64,000 nucleotides of DNA from Polynucleobacter victoriensis (GTDB lineage: Bacteria; Pseudomonadota; Gammaproteobacteria; Burkholderiales; Burkholderiaceae). Within the stretch, counting starts at the first letter, position 1. Every line of letters starts with the position of its first letter. A program made the translations under genes and the position numbers. The stretch is from contig NZ_FYEX01000002.1 in NCBI RefSeq assembly GCF_900187875.1, forward strand, positions 124,001-188,000. Direction: 5' to 3'. The notes beneath the pieces are model-generated. The model saw only the letters and a list, made by a program, of their open reading frames with translations. It was not told the origin of the DNA and did not search any database. Below are positions 52,173-59,211 of the stretch, one piece after another.

Positions 52173-52691
52173 TTATTTCACTGACTTAGAAACAAGTGGC
52201 ACGAAGCGAGAAATTCCAAGTTTATAAGCTTCAAAAAATTCCACTAAGTTCATATTTTTAACACCTAACTCATTACATACCGGCCTTAAACCATAGTTAG
52301 ATAAATTTTTTGTCTCTGATGTAACAACTACTCCATCATCAACACACATCGCGAGTGATATAAGAAACAAATCTGCACCTTCAAAAAATCGATCCCTTGC
52401 TGAATTTTTTGGAAACTTAGGATTTACTTCAATTAGGCTAACTAACTTGGCATACTGCTGCTCTATCTCTTGACTCATCTTAAACATATCCGCGGATTTT
52501 GCGCAAAAATTAGTCCGCCAGTCATCAGCTCTTTTTTCTAATTCAACCTTCACGAGATCAACAGAAATAATGTCGCCATTTGATATGCCTGTATATAAGC
52601 CAGTCCAAATAGGCTTGAATATTGCGAGCTTCTCTGGATAGTGACGTTCGCCAAGATCGATTAGTGATGAGGTATCAATGCAATACTTCAT
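52173..52691 (-). CDS. DUF4411 PIN-like protein, candidate toxin
   Basis: The 172-residue protein is of the DUF4411 family, predicted to have a PIN-like nuclease fold. It starts YCIDTSSLIDLGERHYP, with an aspartate near residue 5. EGADLFLISLAM and VVTSETKNLSNYG provide further acidic or polar residues of a PIN-type site. It overlaps the XRE/ImmA gene by 17 nt and is cotranscribed with it. The pair resembles known Xre-ImmA/PIN toxin-antitoxin modules; toxicity is inferred. No membrane span is present. Confidence 0.75.
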   Translation of the reverse strand: MKYCIDTSSLIDLGERHYPEKLAIFKPIWTGLYTGISNGDIISVDLVKVELEKRADDWRTNFCAKSADMFKMSQEIEQQYAKLVSLIEVNPKFPKNSARDRFFEGADLFLISLAMCVDDGVVVTSETKNLSNYGLRPVCNELGVKNMNLVEFFEAYKLGISRFVPLVSKSVK

Positions 52692-53841
52692 TCTTCACTT
52701 TAGATACTAATCTATCAATTTTTTTGACTCTCAAATTTAAAATCCTTGAGGCGTCATAAACATCTAATATCCCGACAGCATATGCTTCAAGTGCTGCTTT
52801 AAATAAAGGTCTTCCCATATCCAAGCGATTGATATTTTCTCTTGGTATTCGAGCTTCACCACTTGAGCGCCTTGATAATTGATTTTCTCTTCGACGACCA
52901 TCTAGTAATTCTCGCAATTCACTCTGACTAATTAAACCTAGTCTTCTTAAACAAACGGCTGCCGTGCTATACGTGACCTTGTACTGCCTAGACAATAATT
53001 CCATCTTCTCTCGTATATCAAGACCATCAAATGAGCTTTTATCAACACTTTCGGTAGGAATAAGCAATTCCGCAGCCAAGCGATTACAAGCGACCTCAAT
53101 ATCAGACGTATTCTTTTGACCCTCTATAGCCAAAAGTGAACCAGCATCATTAATAGCCGATTCACCCAATAATAAGTGCGCATACTCATGCAGAAGTGTG
53201 AATAATTTTCTTTCATTATTTTCTGGACCCCTCTTAAGCAAAATAATTGGGCATACTTCATAAAACATTGCCGCCCCAATTACTCCGGTGACATCAGGGA
53301 TATATTGAGATTCATAAACTAACACCCCAGAATCTTCAATTTTTTGCTTCCAATACACATAAGCCCCATCAAAATTAAGCGATCTAATATCAGTCTGGCT
53401 TATACCCAAACGACCCCTTAACTTTGTCCCAATTGAATTCTCATTAATAGCTTTTAAAACTTCAAAGTTAGCAACTGGAATTTCCAGGCTTCTCATTAGG
53501 TCGAGGTAAATATCTCGCCTATCTCTACACTTCTTGATTTCCAGATTTAATCTATAGTGATCAGCCCCCGCAACACCGGGCTCGGACCTAAAATCAGGAA
53601 TTGGGTGAAAAGACTTTGCGCGAGGAGGCTCAGAAAGGTAAAAATTTCCGAACGGGATGTCATACATCTCAGCCGCTTTTCGCAATTGATTGAGCGTTAA
53701 TGAACGCTCCCCATTCTCAGCCGCAACCAGCGCACCCAGCGAAACACCAATTGCCTCAGCAGCTTGCACAATATCAAGACCTGTCTCCTCACGGGCCCAT
53801 ACAAGCATTCTCGGATTATTTGATGTTCTTAAAGTAGTCAT
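52675..53841 (-). CDS. XRE helix-turn-helix / ImmA-IrrE metallopeptidase
   Basis: The 388-residue protein combines an N-terminal XRE-type helix-turn-helix (about residues 8-60; AAEAIGVSLGALVAAENGER) with a COG2856-type ImmA/IrrE zinc peptidase. The zinc motif is in LLHEYAHLLLGE near residue 220. This architecture is common for antitoxins of PIN toxins and for regulators of mobile elements, such as ICEBs1 ImmA and Deinococcus IrrE. It is the upstream gene of the DUF4411 pair and probably represses its own promoter in the 170 nt before the tRNA. Confidence 0.88.
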   Translation of the reverse strand: MTTLRTSNNPRMLVWAREETGLDIVQAAEAIGVSLGALVAAENGERSLTLNQLRKAAEMYDIPFGNFYLSEPPRAKSFHPIPDFRSEPGVAGADHYRLNLEIKKCRDRRDIYLDLMRSLEIPVANFEVLKAINENSIGTKLRGRLGISQTDIRSLNFDGAYVYWKQKIEDSGVLVYESQYIPDVTGVIGAAMFYEVCPIILLKRGPENNERKLFTLLHEYAHLLLGESAINDAGSLLAIEGQKNTSDIEVACNRLAAELLIPTESVDKSSFDGLDIREKMELLSRQYKVTYSTAAVCLRRLGLISQSELRELLDGRRRENQLSRRSSGEARIPRENINRLDMGRPLFKAALEAYAVGILDVYDASRILNLRVKKIDRLVSKVKNEVLH

Positions 53842-54012
53842 ATTTGCTACTATTGCATTCCGGTTCTCTTGACATTAGTTTAACTTACTGGATTTAAATT
53901 TAGCAGTCAGACAAAGAAATCCCCGATCATCTTAACCCTAAAGCAAAGCTAGTACCATTTATTACAGTAACGCTCAAAAAAATACCAACCCGAAGGTTGG
54001 TATTTTCATTTC
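53842..54012 (-). other. Upstream region of the XRE/ImmA gene and tRNA terminator
   Basis: This 171-nt gap should carry the XRE/ImmA promoter. It also carries the terminator for the tRNA-Ile transcript (53976-54006). A half-site AGTAACGC at 53966-53973 resembles the palindrome arm in the 93-bp repeats. Nothing else is supported. Confidence 0.5.
53976..54006 (-). terminator. Intrinsic terminator after tRNA-Ile
   Basis: AATACCAACC-CGAA-GGTTGGTATT has a 10-bp stem and a stable four-base loop. The A-run on the plus-strand left side gives a T-run on the minus strand. Confidence 0.93.
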
Positions 54013-54295
54013 TGGTGGGCCCACCAGGACTTGAACCTGGGACCAAAGGATTCCGGTTTGTGTAGCTTTCACTACTCCCTGGACTATGCCTTCATCATAT
54101 CGATTGCTCGACTTAGATGGGTGCCGTCTAGTCTCTACACCTTCAAAGTAATTTCTTACTAAGCTTGGCTCGGCGTTGGCATATCTCTCGACTTAGCTTT
54201 CACCGAATTTGACACCATCCCTTATGCAGTTTCCACGCATAAGGCACAACTTATCGCTATGAGTCCTCTGCTCTAACCAACTGAGCTATGGGCCC
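54013..54295 (-). tRNA. ileX: tRNA-Ile(CAU), split by a group I intron
   Basis: The two exons are 54259-54295 (37 nt, 5' half) and 54013-54052 (40 nt, 3' half with encoded CCA). Joined, they give a 77-nt cloverleaf with acceptor GGGCCCA / TGGGCCC. Its anticodon stem is GAGGA / TCCTT and the loop is CTCATAA with anticodon CAT. The sequence resembles betaproteobacterial tRNA-Ile2, whose C34 becomes lysidine to read AUA codons. The intron interrupts it directly after anticodon position 36. The symbol ileX is used by analogy with E. coli. TilS, which makes lysidine, is encoded 1.8 kb away. Confidence 0.95.
54053..54258 (-). ncRNA. Group I intron (IC3, Azoarcus type) in tRNA-Ile
   Basis: The 206-nt intron starts with A after the anticodon U and ends in G. 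The internal guide GTG pairs with the exon end CAT, leaving a U-G wobble at the splice site. P2 (CCTTATGC / GCATAAGG, GAAA loop), P3 (GGTGTC / GGCACC) and P4 (TCGGTG / CGCCGA) form. P5 pairs GC/GC and P5a has a GAGA loop. P6a, P8 (CATC / GATG) and P9 (GTAGT / GCTAC, GAAA loop) also form. The core GTGTAGAGACTAGACGGCAC and GAAGGCATAGTCCAGGGAGT match the Azoarcus ribozyme as I remember it. No open frame is inside. Self-splicing is inferred. Confidence 0.93.
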
Positions 54296-54340
54296 TAAAA
54301 CTGTTTTTAGGTACTACTTTTACTGCTAAAACTGCCATTT

Positions 54341-54385
54341 ACTACACACCTCTAAAAACCGCTTGGTGTGTAGTTGATGTGTAGT
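54341..54385. repeat. Attachment-like inverted and direct repeats
   Basis: ACTACACACC and GGTGTGTAGT face each other across 14 nt. A further TTGATGTGTAGT follows. A copy of TTGATGTGTAGT with related flank (GGTGTATTAA) is at 46050-46071, in the same orientation, about 8.3 kb away. Paired short repeats of this kind mark tyrosine-recombinase attachment sites, but no integrase is in the window. Confidence 0.45.
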
Positions 54386-54464
54386 GTTTTTTAAGCACCA
54401 CAAACACCGTTAACCTCTTGAAATCGAAGAGCCTTTTACTACAAGGCTCTCCGGGCTTCTTTCT

Positions 54465-54494
54465 TATGAGTCTACTGCTGTAGTCAACTGAACT
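54465..54494 (-). pseudogene. Relic of a tRNA-Ile 5' half
   Basis: Over 30 nt, 24 positions match the D-arm and anticodon portion of the nearby tRNA-Ile gene without gaps. The flanking acceptor stem and the 3' half are not recognisable, and no intron follows. Some match is expected from universal tRNA residues, but the conserved stretch includes the CTCATA anticodon loop. Confidence 0.45.
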
Positions 54495-54613
54495 TTCGAG
54501 TAATTAATTTGCAATAGCGCTAACTAGAATAAAAGTTAGATCAAAGGTGGGGGTATTCAAACTTAGATACAGTTTAAATAAGCTTAATATTTTTGCCATT
54601 TTTGTAAAAACAA

Positions 54614-54647
54614 AAAACCCAGCAACACTTTGTATTTACTGGGTTTT
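54614..54647 (-). terminator. Intrinsic terminator after tRNA-Ser
   Basis: AAAACCCAG / CTGGGTTTT is a 9-bp stem with a 16-nt loop. The A-run on its left yields a T-run on the minus strand. Confidence 0.8.
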
Positions 54648-54658
54648 CTTTTTATAGC

Positions 54659-54751
54659 TGGCGGAGACGAGAAGATTCGAACTTCCGATCCAGGTTTTGC
54701 CCAGATGCTCCCTTAGCAGGGGAGTGCCTTCGACCACTCGGCCACGTCTCC
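54659..54751 (-). tRNA. tRNA-Ser(GCU)
   Basis: The 93-nt class II tRNA has acceptor GGAGACG / CGTCTCC and an encoded CCA end. The anticodon arm is CTCCC-CTGCTAA-GGGAG, anticodon GCT. It has a long variable arm and the T-arm GTTCGAATC. It reads AGC and AGU codons. It lies between lysC and the tRNA-Ile region on the minus strand. Confidence 0.97.
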
Positions 54752-54795
54752 ATGTAACTTTGCTGAATTAAATCAACAAGGTCACAGATTTTAAA

Positions 54796-56046
54796 TTACT
54801 TTTGGTCTAACTCAAAAGCTTTATGCAATGCACGCACTGCTAATTCCATGTATTTCTCATCAATCAATACAGAAATCTTGATTTCGCTTGTAGAGATCAT
54901 CTGAATGTTGATGCCCTCTTCTGACAATGTGCGGAACATTTTGCTAGCAATACCAACGTGTGAACGCATACCTACGCCCACTACTGATACTTTAGAAACC
55001 TTTGGATCGCCCAAGATTTCTTTTGCTTGAATGTGCGCTTGAACATTGTTCTTGAGCAAATCCAATGCTTTTTGATAGTCAGCACGCGGTACTGTGAATG
55101 TGAAGTCAGTCTTACCATCTACTGATTGGTTCTGAATGATCATGTCCACATCAATGTTGGCATCCGCAATTGGACCCAAAATTTGATACGCAATACCTGG
55201 TTTGTCAGGCACACCTAAAACGGTGATCTTTGCTTCGTCGCGGGCGAAAGCAATACCCGAAATGACAGCAGCTTCCATAGTCTCTTCTTCCTCGAAAGTA
55301 ATCAAAGTGCCTGAGTTCATCTCTTGCTCAAGCGACATCAATGGATCAGTTAATGATGAAAGTACTCGTGTCTTCACACGATATTTACCCGCAAACTCAA
55401 CTGAACGAATTTGTAAAACTTTTGAACCTAAGCTAGCCATTTCTAGCATTTCTTCAAAAGTGATTTTGTCTAAACGGCGTGCATCTTCACATACACGCGG
55501 GTCAGTGGTGTAAACACCATCCACGTCGGTGTAAATCAAGCACTCATCAGCATTCAAAGCAGCAGCCACAGCCACAGCAGATGTATCAGAACCGCCACGA
55601 CCTAGAGTCGTGATGTTGCCGTTCTCATCAACACCTTGGAAACCAGTGATCACAACTGCCTTACCTGCGTTAAGGTCTGTTTTGACTTTGTCACCATCAA
55701 TACCCTGAATACGAGCCTTGGTGTATGAAGAGTCAGTTCTGATCACAACTTGCCAACCTGCATAACTAACCGCAGGAACACCCTGCGCTTGTAATGCAAG
55801 CGCCAACAAGCCAGAACTTACCTGCTCACCGGTTGATGCAATTTGATCTAACTCGCGAGGATCAGGATTTTGGTTAATCTCTTTGGCTAAACCTAATAGA
55901 CGGTTTGTCTCACCAGACATCGCCGAAGGAACTACCACCACCTGATGGCCAGCCTTCATCCATTTAGCTACGCGCTTGGCCACGTTCTGAATGCGCTCAA
56001 CAGAGCCCATCGACGTGCCACCATATTTATGAACAATTAGTGCCAT
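54796..56046 (-). CDS. lysC: Aspartate kinase
   Basis: LysC phosphorylates aspartate at the head of the lysine, threonine and methionine pathway. The 416-residue protein has the kinase start VHKYGGTSMGSVERIQNVA. GRGGSDTSAVAVAAALNADE and IYTDVDGVYTTDPRV line the active site. Two C-terminal ACT domains follow (TVLGVPDKPGIAYQILGPIA and VGVGMRSHVGIASKMFRTL), suggesting feedback control by lysine and threonine. The product enters Asd at 2849-3982. Confidence 0.97.
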   Translation of the reverse strand: MALIVHKYGGTSMGSVERIQNVAKRVAKWMKAGHQVVVVPSAMSGETNRLLGLAKEINQNPDPRELDQIASTGEQVSSGLLALALQAQGVPAVSYAGWQVVIRTDSSYTKARIQGIDGDKVKTDLNAGKAVVITGFQGVDENGNITTLGRGGSDTSAVAVAAALNADECLIYTDVDGVYTTDPRVCEDARRLDKITFEEMLEMASLGSKVLQIRSVEFAGKYRVKTRVLSSLTDPLMSLEQEMNSGTLITFEEEETMEAAVISGIAFARDEAKITVLGVPDKPGIAYQILGPIADANIDVDMIIQNQSVDGKTDFTFTVPRADYQKALDLLKNNVQAHIQAKEILGDPKVSKVSVVGVGMRSHVGIASKMFRTLSEEGINIQMISTSEIKISVLIDEKYMELAVRALHKAFELDQK

Positions 56047-56106
56047 TTATTGAAAATATCGTAAAAATCGCACCACAGAGGTGCGCAATCAAACAAAAGT
56101 GTGATT

Positions 56107-57456
56107 TTACACGTTTGTGAGCCACTCAGGGCTAATTCTGGTGCCATCGGTCGTTTGCCAGTCAGCACTGATACCGATACCAGCTACCGCCACGAGCTCT
56201 TCACCGATGTAGAGCAACGGTGCATTTCGTTGCCATGGCGGAATATTGGCCTCTTGATAAAGATTTTTTAGACTTTTTCTAGGTCGCTTCGCGTCAACCT
56301 TGAATTTCTCCCCACCCTCTCTTGCCATGGTGTTGATCAAGCCCTTTTGTTTGGCCTTCTCAAAACGATCCAAGGCAATACCAGGCTTACGACTATTTGC
56401 AGGGACTTTCTTGAAAGTCCACTCGCCCCCAGATTGTTCATTTGCTTGGGTATTGATGTTTTGAGTGATGCTCAAGTGACCTCGCCACAAACGAATCAGC
56501 TGTTGGTCATGCTCCCATTGGAGTTTGCTATCTACCCTGCTTTGCTGCAACTCTTGCCACCATGCAGTTAAACGTTCTTCACTGGGGTAGCTGAGTTGTT
56601 GTTTATTCAACCATCTGCGCAGCGCATTAGACGCCCTGGCTTGGTTTGTTTTGTAGAGCCTAATGAGATTGGTTTTCGATAAACCTTCTTTAGTTTCAAT
56701 CAAGCCTAAATCAATGTCGGCCAACTGATTCAAAAGCTCTTGAGCTTGCGCTAAGTGCTTCGCACTTCTGGCAAGATTTTCTGTGGCGCCCACTTGCTGT
56801 TTTTCTAGCGCAGGCAAAATAGTTTTTCTGATTGCATTGCGTCGATAAGATTCATCTTGATTACTTGGATCTTCAATCCAAGTTAAACGATGCTCTTTGG
56901 CATACGCTTCCAACTCTTGGCGACGCATGTTTAAAAATGGTCGCCAAATGTTAATGGTGGTTTCTTTCGTGTTTTTTGCTTTATTTGCTCTATTTGTTTT
57001 GTTTGTCTTAACTGGTGGCATACCAGCCAACCCCGCCACTCCAGCACCACGCATTAACTGAATTAGTACAGTTTCCGCTTGGTCATCTAAGTGGTGCGCT
57101 AAGAGCAAATCATTGATTTGATGCTTTTCGCACATCTCATAAAGTGCTTGGTATCTCAACTCTCGGGCTTGAGATTCAATATTGGAGTTTTTGTTGAGTT
57201 TGACGTTTTGGGTGTCAAAGTGACACTTCAATTTCTTGGCAATCGCTTGGCAATGTTGTTGCCATTGATTGGCTTCTTTTTGGATGCCGTGATGCACATG
57301 TAACGCGTAAACGTTGTTTGCGCCATGGGCTTTGACCGTGGCATGGAGTAATACTGTGGAATCAAGCCCACCACTAAAAGCAACCGCCAAGATAGTTGGC
57401 GGTGTTTTAGTGTTTCTTGGCTTACTTGTCTTTGGTGCTGTCTTTGAACTTACCAT
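56107..57456 (-). CDS. tilS: tRNA(Ile)-lysidine synthase
   Basis: TilS ligates lysine to C34 of tRNA-Ile(CAU), switching it from Met to Ile decoding. The 449-residue protein has the PP-loop SGGLDSTVLLH near residue 28 and the conserved LLAHHLDDQAETVLIQLMRG. WIEDPSNQDESYRRNAIR follows. A C-terminal domain with KRPRKSLKNLYQEANIPPW matches the TilS tail. The start overlaps accA by 35 nt, so a start slightly downstream is possible. Its substrate tRNA, with its group I intron, is encoded less than 2 kb away. Confidence 0.95.
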   Translation of the reverse strand: MVSSKTAPKTSKPRNTKTPPTILAVAFSGGLDSTVLLHATVKAHGANNVYALHVHHGIQKEANQWQQHCQAIAKKLKCHFDTQNVKLNKNSNIESQARELRYQALYEMCEKHQINDLLLAHHLDDQAETVLIQLMRGAGVAGLAGMPPVKTNKTNRANKAKNTKETTINIWRPFLNMRRQELEAYAKEHRLTWIEDPSNQDESYRRNAIRKTILPALEKQQVGATENLARSAKHLAQAQELLNQLADIDLGLIETKEGLSKTNLIRLYKTNQARASNALRRWLNKQQLSYPSEERLTAWWQELQQSRVDSKLQWEHDQQLIRLWRGHLSITQNINTQANEQSGGEWTFKKVPANSRKPGIALDRFEKAKQKGLINTMAREGGEKFKVDAKRPRKSLKNLYQEANIPPWQRNAPLLYIGEELVAVAGIGISADWQTTDGTRISPEWLTNV

Positions 57457-58393
57457 AGCTCATCAAGCGCTCATGGCGTCGTTCGAGCAACTCATCCACA
57501 CCCATGGTTTGGAATTGTCTGAGTGAGTCTGCAAGCGCACGCTTGAGTAGCGCTGCCATACCAGCATGGTCACGATGTGCACCACCTAGTGGCTCATTAA
57601 CAATTTTGTCGATCAAGCCCAATGCTTTTAAGCGGTGTGCTGTGAGCGCTAGTTGCTCAGCTGCTTCAGGCGCTTTTTCAGCTGTCTTCCAAAGAATCGA
57701 TGCACAACCCTCTGGAGAGATCACTGAGTAAGTGGCAAATTGCAACATCTGCACCACGTCACCCATCGCAATCGCTAAAGCACCACCTGAACCACCCTCA
57801 CCAATAATGGTGGAGATGATGGGCACTCTGAGTTCTGCTTGCACAAATAAGTTGTGGCCAATTGCCTCAGATTGATTGCGCTCTTCTGCATCAATACCTG
57901 GGAAAGCACCTGGCGTGTCAACAAATGTGAAAACTGGGATATTGAATTTTTCTGCTAAACGCATCAAGCGTTTGGCTTTTCGGTAACCTTCAGGGCGGCT
58001 CATACCAAAGTTACGCATCGCGCGCTCTTTGGTGTCACGCCCTTTTTGATGACCAATGACCATGCAAGGCATGCCATTGAATCTGGCCAAGCCACCAATG
58101 ATCGATTGATCATCAGCAAAGTTTCTATCACCATGCAACTCGTGGAAGTCTGTGAAGATGTTGTTCACATAATCCATGGTGTATGGGCGTTGTGGATGAC
58201 GCGCGATTTGGGCTACTTGCCATGGCGTCAAACGAGAATAAAGGTCTTTCGTGAGCAGTTGGCTCTTTTCTGAAAGCTTACCGATCTCTTCAGAAATATC
58301 TACAGCAGACTCATCTTGAACAAAACGTAACTCTTCAATTTTTTGTTCGAGTTCAGCAATAGGCTGTTCGAATTCTAGGAAAGTGATTTTCAT
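57422..58393 (-). CDS. accA: Acetyl-CoA carboxylase carboxyltransferase subunit alpha
   Basis: AccA and AccD transfer the carboxyl from biotin to acetyl-CoA in fatty-acid synthesis. The 323-residue protein has the amino-terminal helix pair FLEFEQPIAELEQKIEELR and the central GHQKGRDTKERAMRNFGM. It also has FVDTPGAFPGIDAEERNQSE and IGEGGSGGALAIAMGD. It lies downstream of the glycosylase gene and overlaps tilS at its 3' end, an order seen in other Burkholderiales. Confidence 0.97.
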   Translation of the reverse strand: MKITFLEFEQPIAELEQKIEELRFVQDESAVDISEEIGKLSEKSQLLTKDLYSRLTPWQVAQIARHPQRPYTMDYVNNIFTDFHELHGDRNFADDQSIIGGLARFNGMPCMVIGHQKGRDTKERAMRNFGMSRPEGYRKAKRLMRLAEKFNIPVFTFVDTPGAFPGIDAEERNQSEAIGHNLFVQAELRVPIISTIIGEGGSGGALAIAMGDVVQMLQFATYSVISPEGCASILWKTAEKAPEAAEQLALTAHRLKALGLIDKIVNEPLGGAHRDHAGMAALLKRALADSLRQFQTMGVDELLERRHERLMSYGKFKDSTKDK

Positions 58394-58548
58394 GGGCTCT
58401 ATTCTAATAGCTTGGGGCTAAGATGCCTAATATTCTAAATAGTCTATAAATATCAATGCTTTAGATTATTTGTTTTTTACTTTTTTGGTTTTTTGCTTTT
58501 GTTTTTTTATTTCTCTTTTTATTTCTCTTTTTCTTTTTACTGATGTGC

Positions 58549-59211
58549 CTAGTACTCAACTGGTATTGGGTCAATGCTGCGCCACATATACCAGGTAGCC
58601 ACGGTTCTCCACGGTTCCCAATTAGCAGCCACTTCCCTAGCCTCATGGCGAGTGACTGGCTCACCACTGAAATAAGCCAAGGAGATGCCTTTGATCAAAC
58701 CAATGTCATCCAATGGCAAGACATTGGGTCTCATCAAGTAAAAGATTAAGAACATTTCTGCTGTCCAACGACCAATGCCTCTAATGGCAGTGAGTTCCGC
58801 AATAACCGTTTCATCATCCAAGAGGTCCCACTTAGCACTGCTTAAACCACCGTTCTCAAAATGGTTGGCCAAGTCTTGCATGTACTCTACTTTGCGCTGC
58901 GATAAGCCGGCTTCTCTTAATTGAGTGGGCTCCAGTTTTAAAACTGCCTTAGCCGTGAATTTTTTTGTAAGGGCTGTGGTTCTATCCCAAACCGATTGAG
59001 CCGCCTTCACCGAGATTTGCTGTCCAACAATGGCTCTGGCCAAAGTCTGAAACGGATCACCTCGCGTAGTTAAGAACTCCGCCTTGGGATACTTGGGGAT
59101 TAACTTACGCATGATGCGATCATGCTTCATTAATTCTGCACAAGCTGCCTCCCAATAGTCAGGCGCCATCATTTTTTGTGTTTCTTGTGGCGCTAATTTG
59201 GCTTGTGCCAT
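58549..59211 (-). CDS. DNA-3-methyladenine glycosylase (AlkA-like)
   Basis: The 220-residue base-excision enzyme of the HhH-GPD superfamily removes alkylated bases. It has FQTLARAIVGQQISVKAAQS, the helix-hairpin-helix IRGIGRWTAEMFLIF, and the catalytic aspartate in LPLDDIGLIKGI. It lacks the iron-sulfur cysteines of MutY/Nth enzymes and the N-terminal regulatory part of AlkA. The start at 59211 overlaps the cysS stop codon by one base (TAATG). The five codons upstream are unlikely. Confidence 0.9.
   Translation of the reverse strand: MAQAKLAPQETQKMMAPDYWEAACAELMKHDRIMRKLIPKYPKAEFLTTRGDPFQTLARAIVGQQISVKAAQSVWDRTTALTKKFTAKAVLKLEPTQLREAGLSQRKVEYMQDLANHFENGGLSSAKWDLLDDETVIAELTAIRGIGRWTAEMFLIFYLMRPNVLPLDDIGLIKGISLAYFSGEPVTRHEAREVAANWEPWRTVATWYMWRSIDPIPVEY

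Larger units (their letters stand above)
54296..54658. other. Gene-poor stretch between the two tRNA genes
   Basis: This 363-nt region contains an inverted repeat ACTACACACC (54341-54350) / GGTGTGTAGT (54365-54374) and a TTGATGTGTAGT copy (54374-54385). An 8-bp hairpin AGAGCCTT / AAGGCTCT lies at 54428-54450. A 30-nt relic of the tRNA-Ile 5' half lies at 54465-54494, and the tRNA-Ser terminator follows. No coding gene or integrase is visible. The pattern suggests an old integration site. Confidence 0.5.

Noticed and set aside
54013..54295. tRNA-Ile read at first as a disrupted pseudogene
   Set aside because: The two halves fit together perfectly and the intervening 206 nt match a group I intron with correct splice-site pairing.
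58461..58667. A 68-codon minus-strand frame with a Lys/Asn-rich end
   Set aside because: It is produced by the T-rich tract and overlaps the glycosylase gene in another frame.
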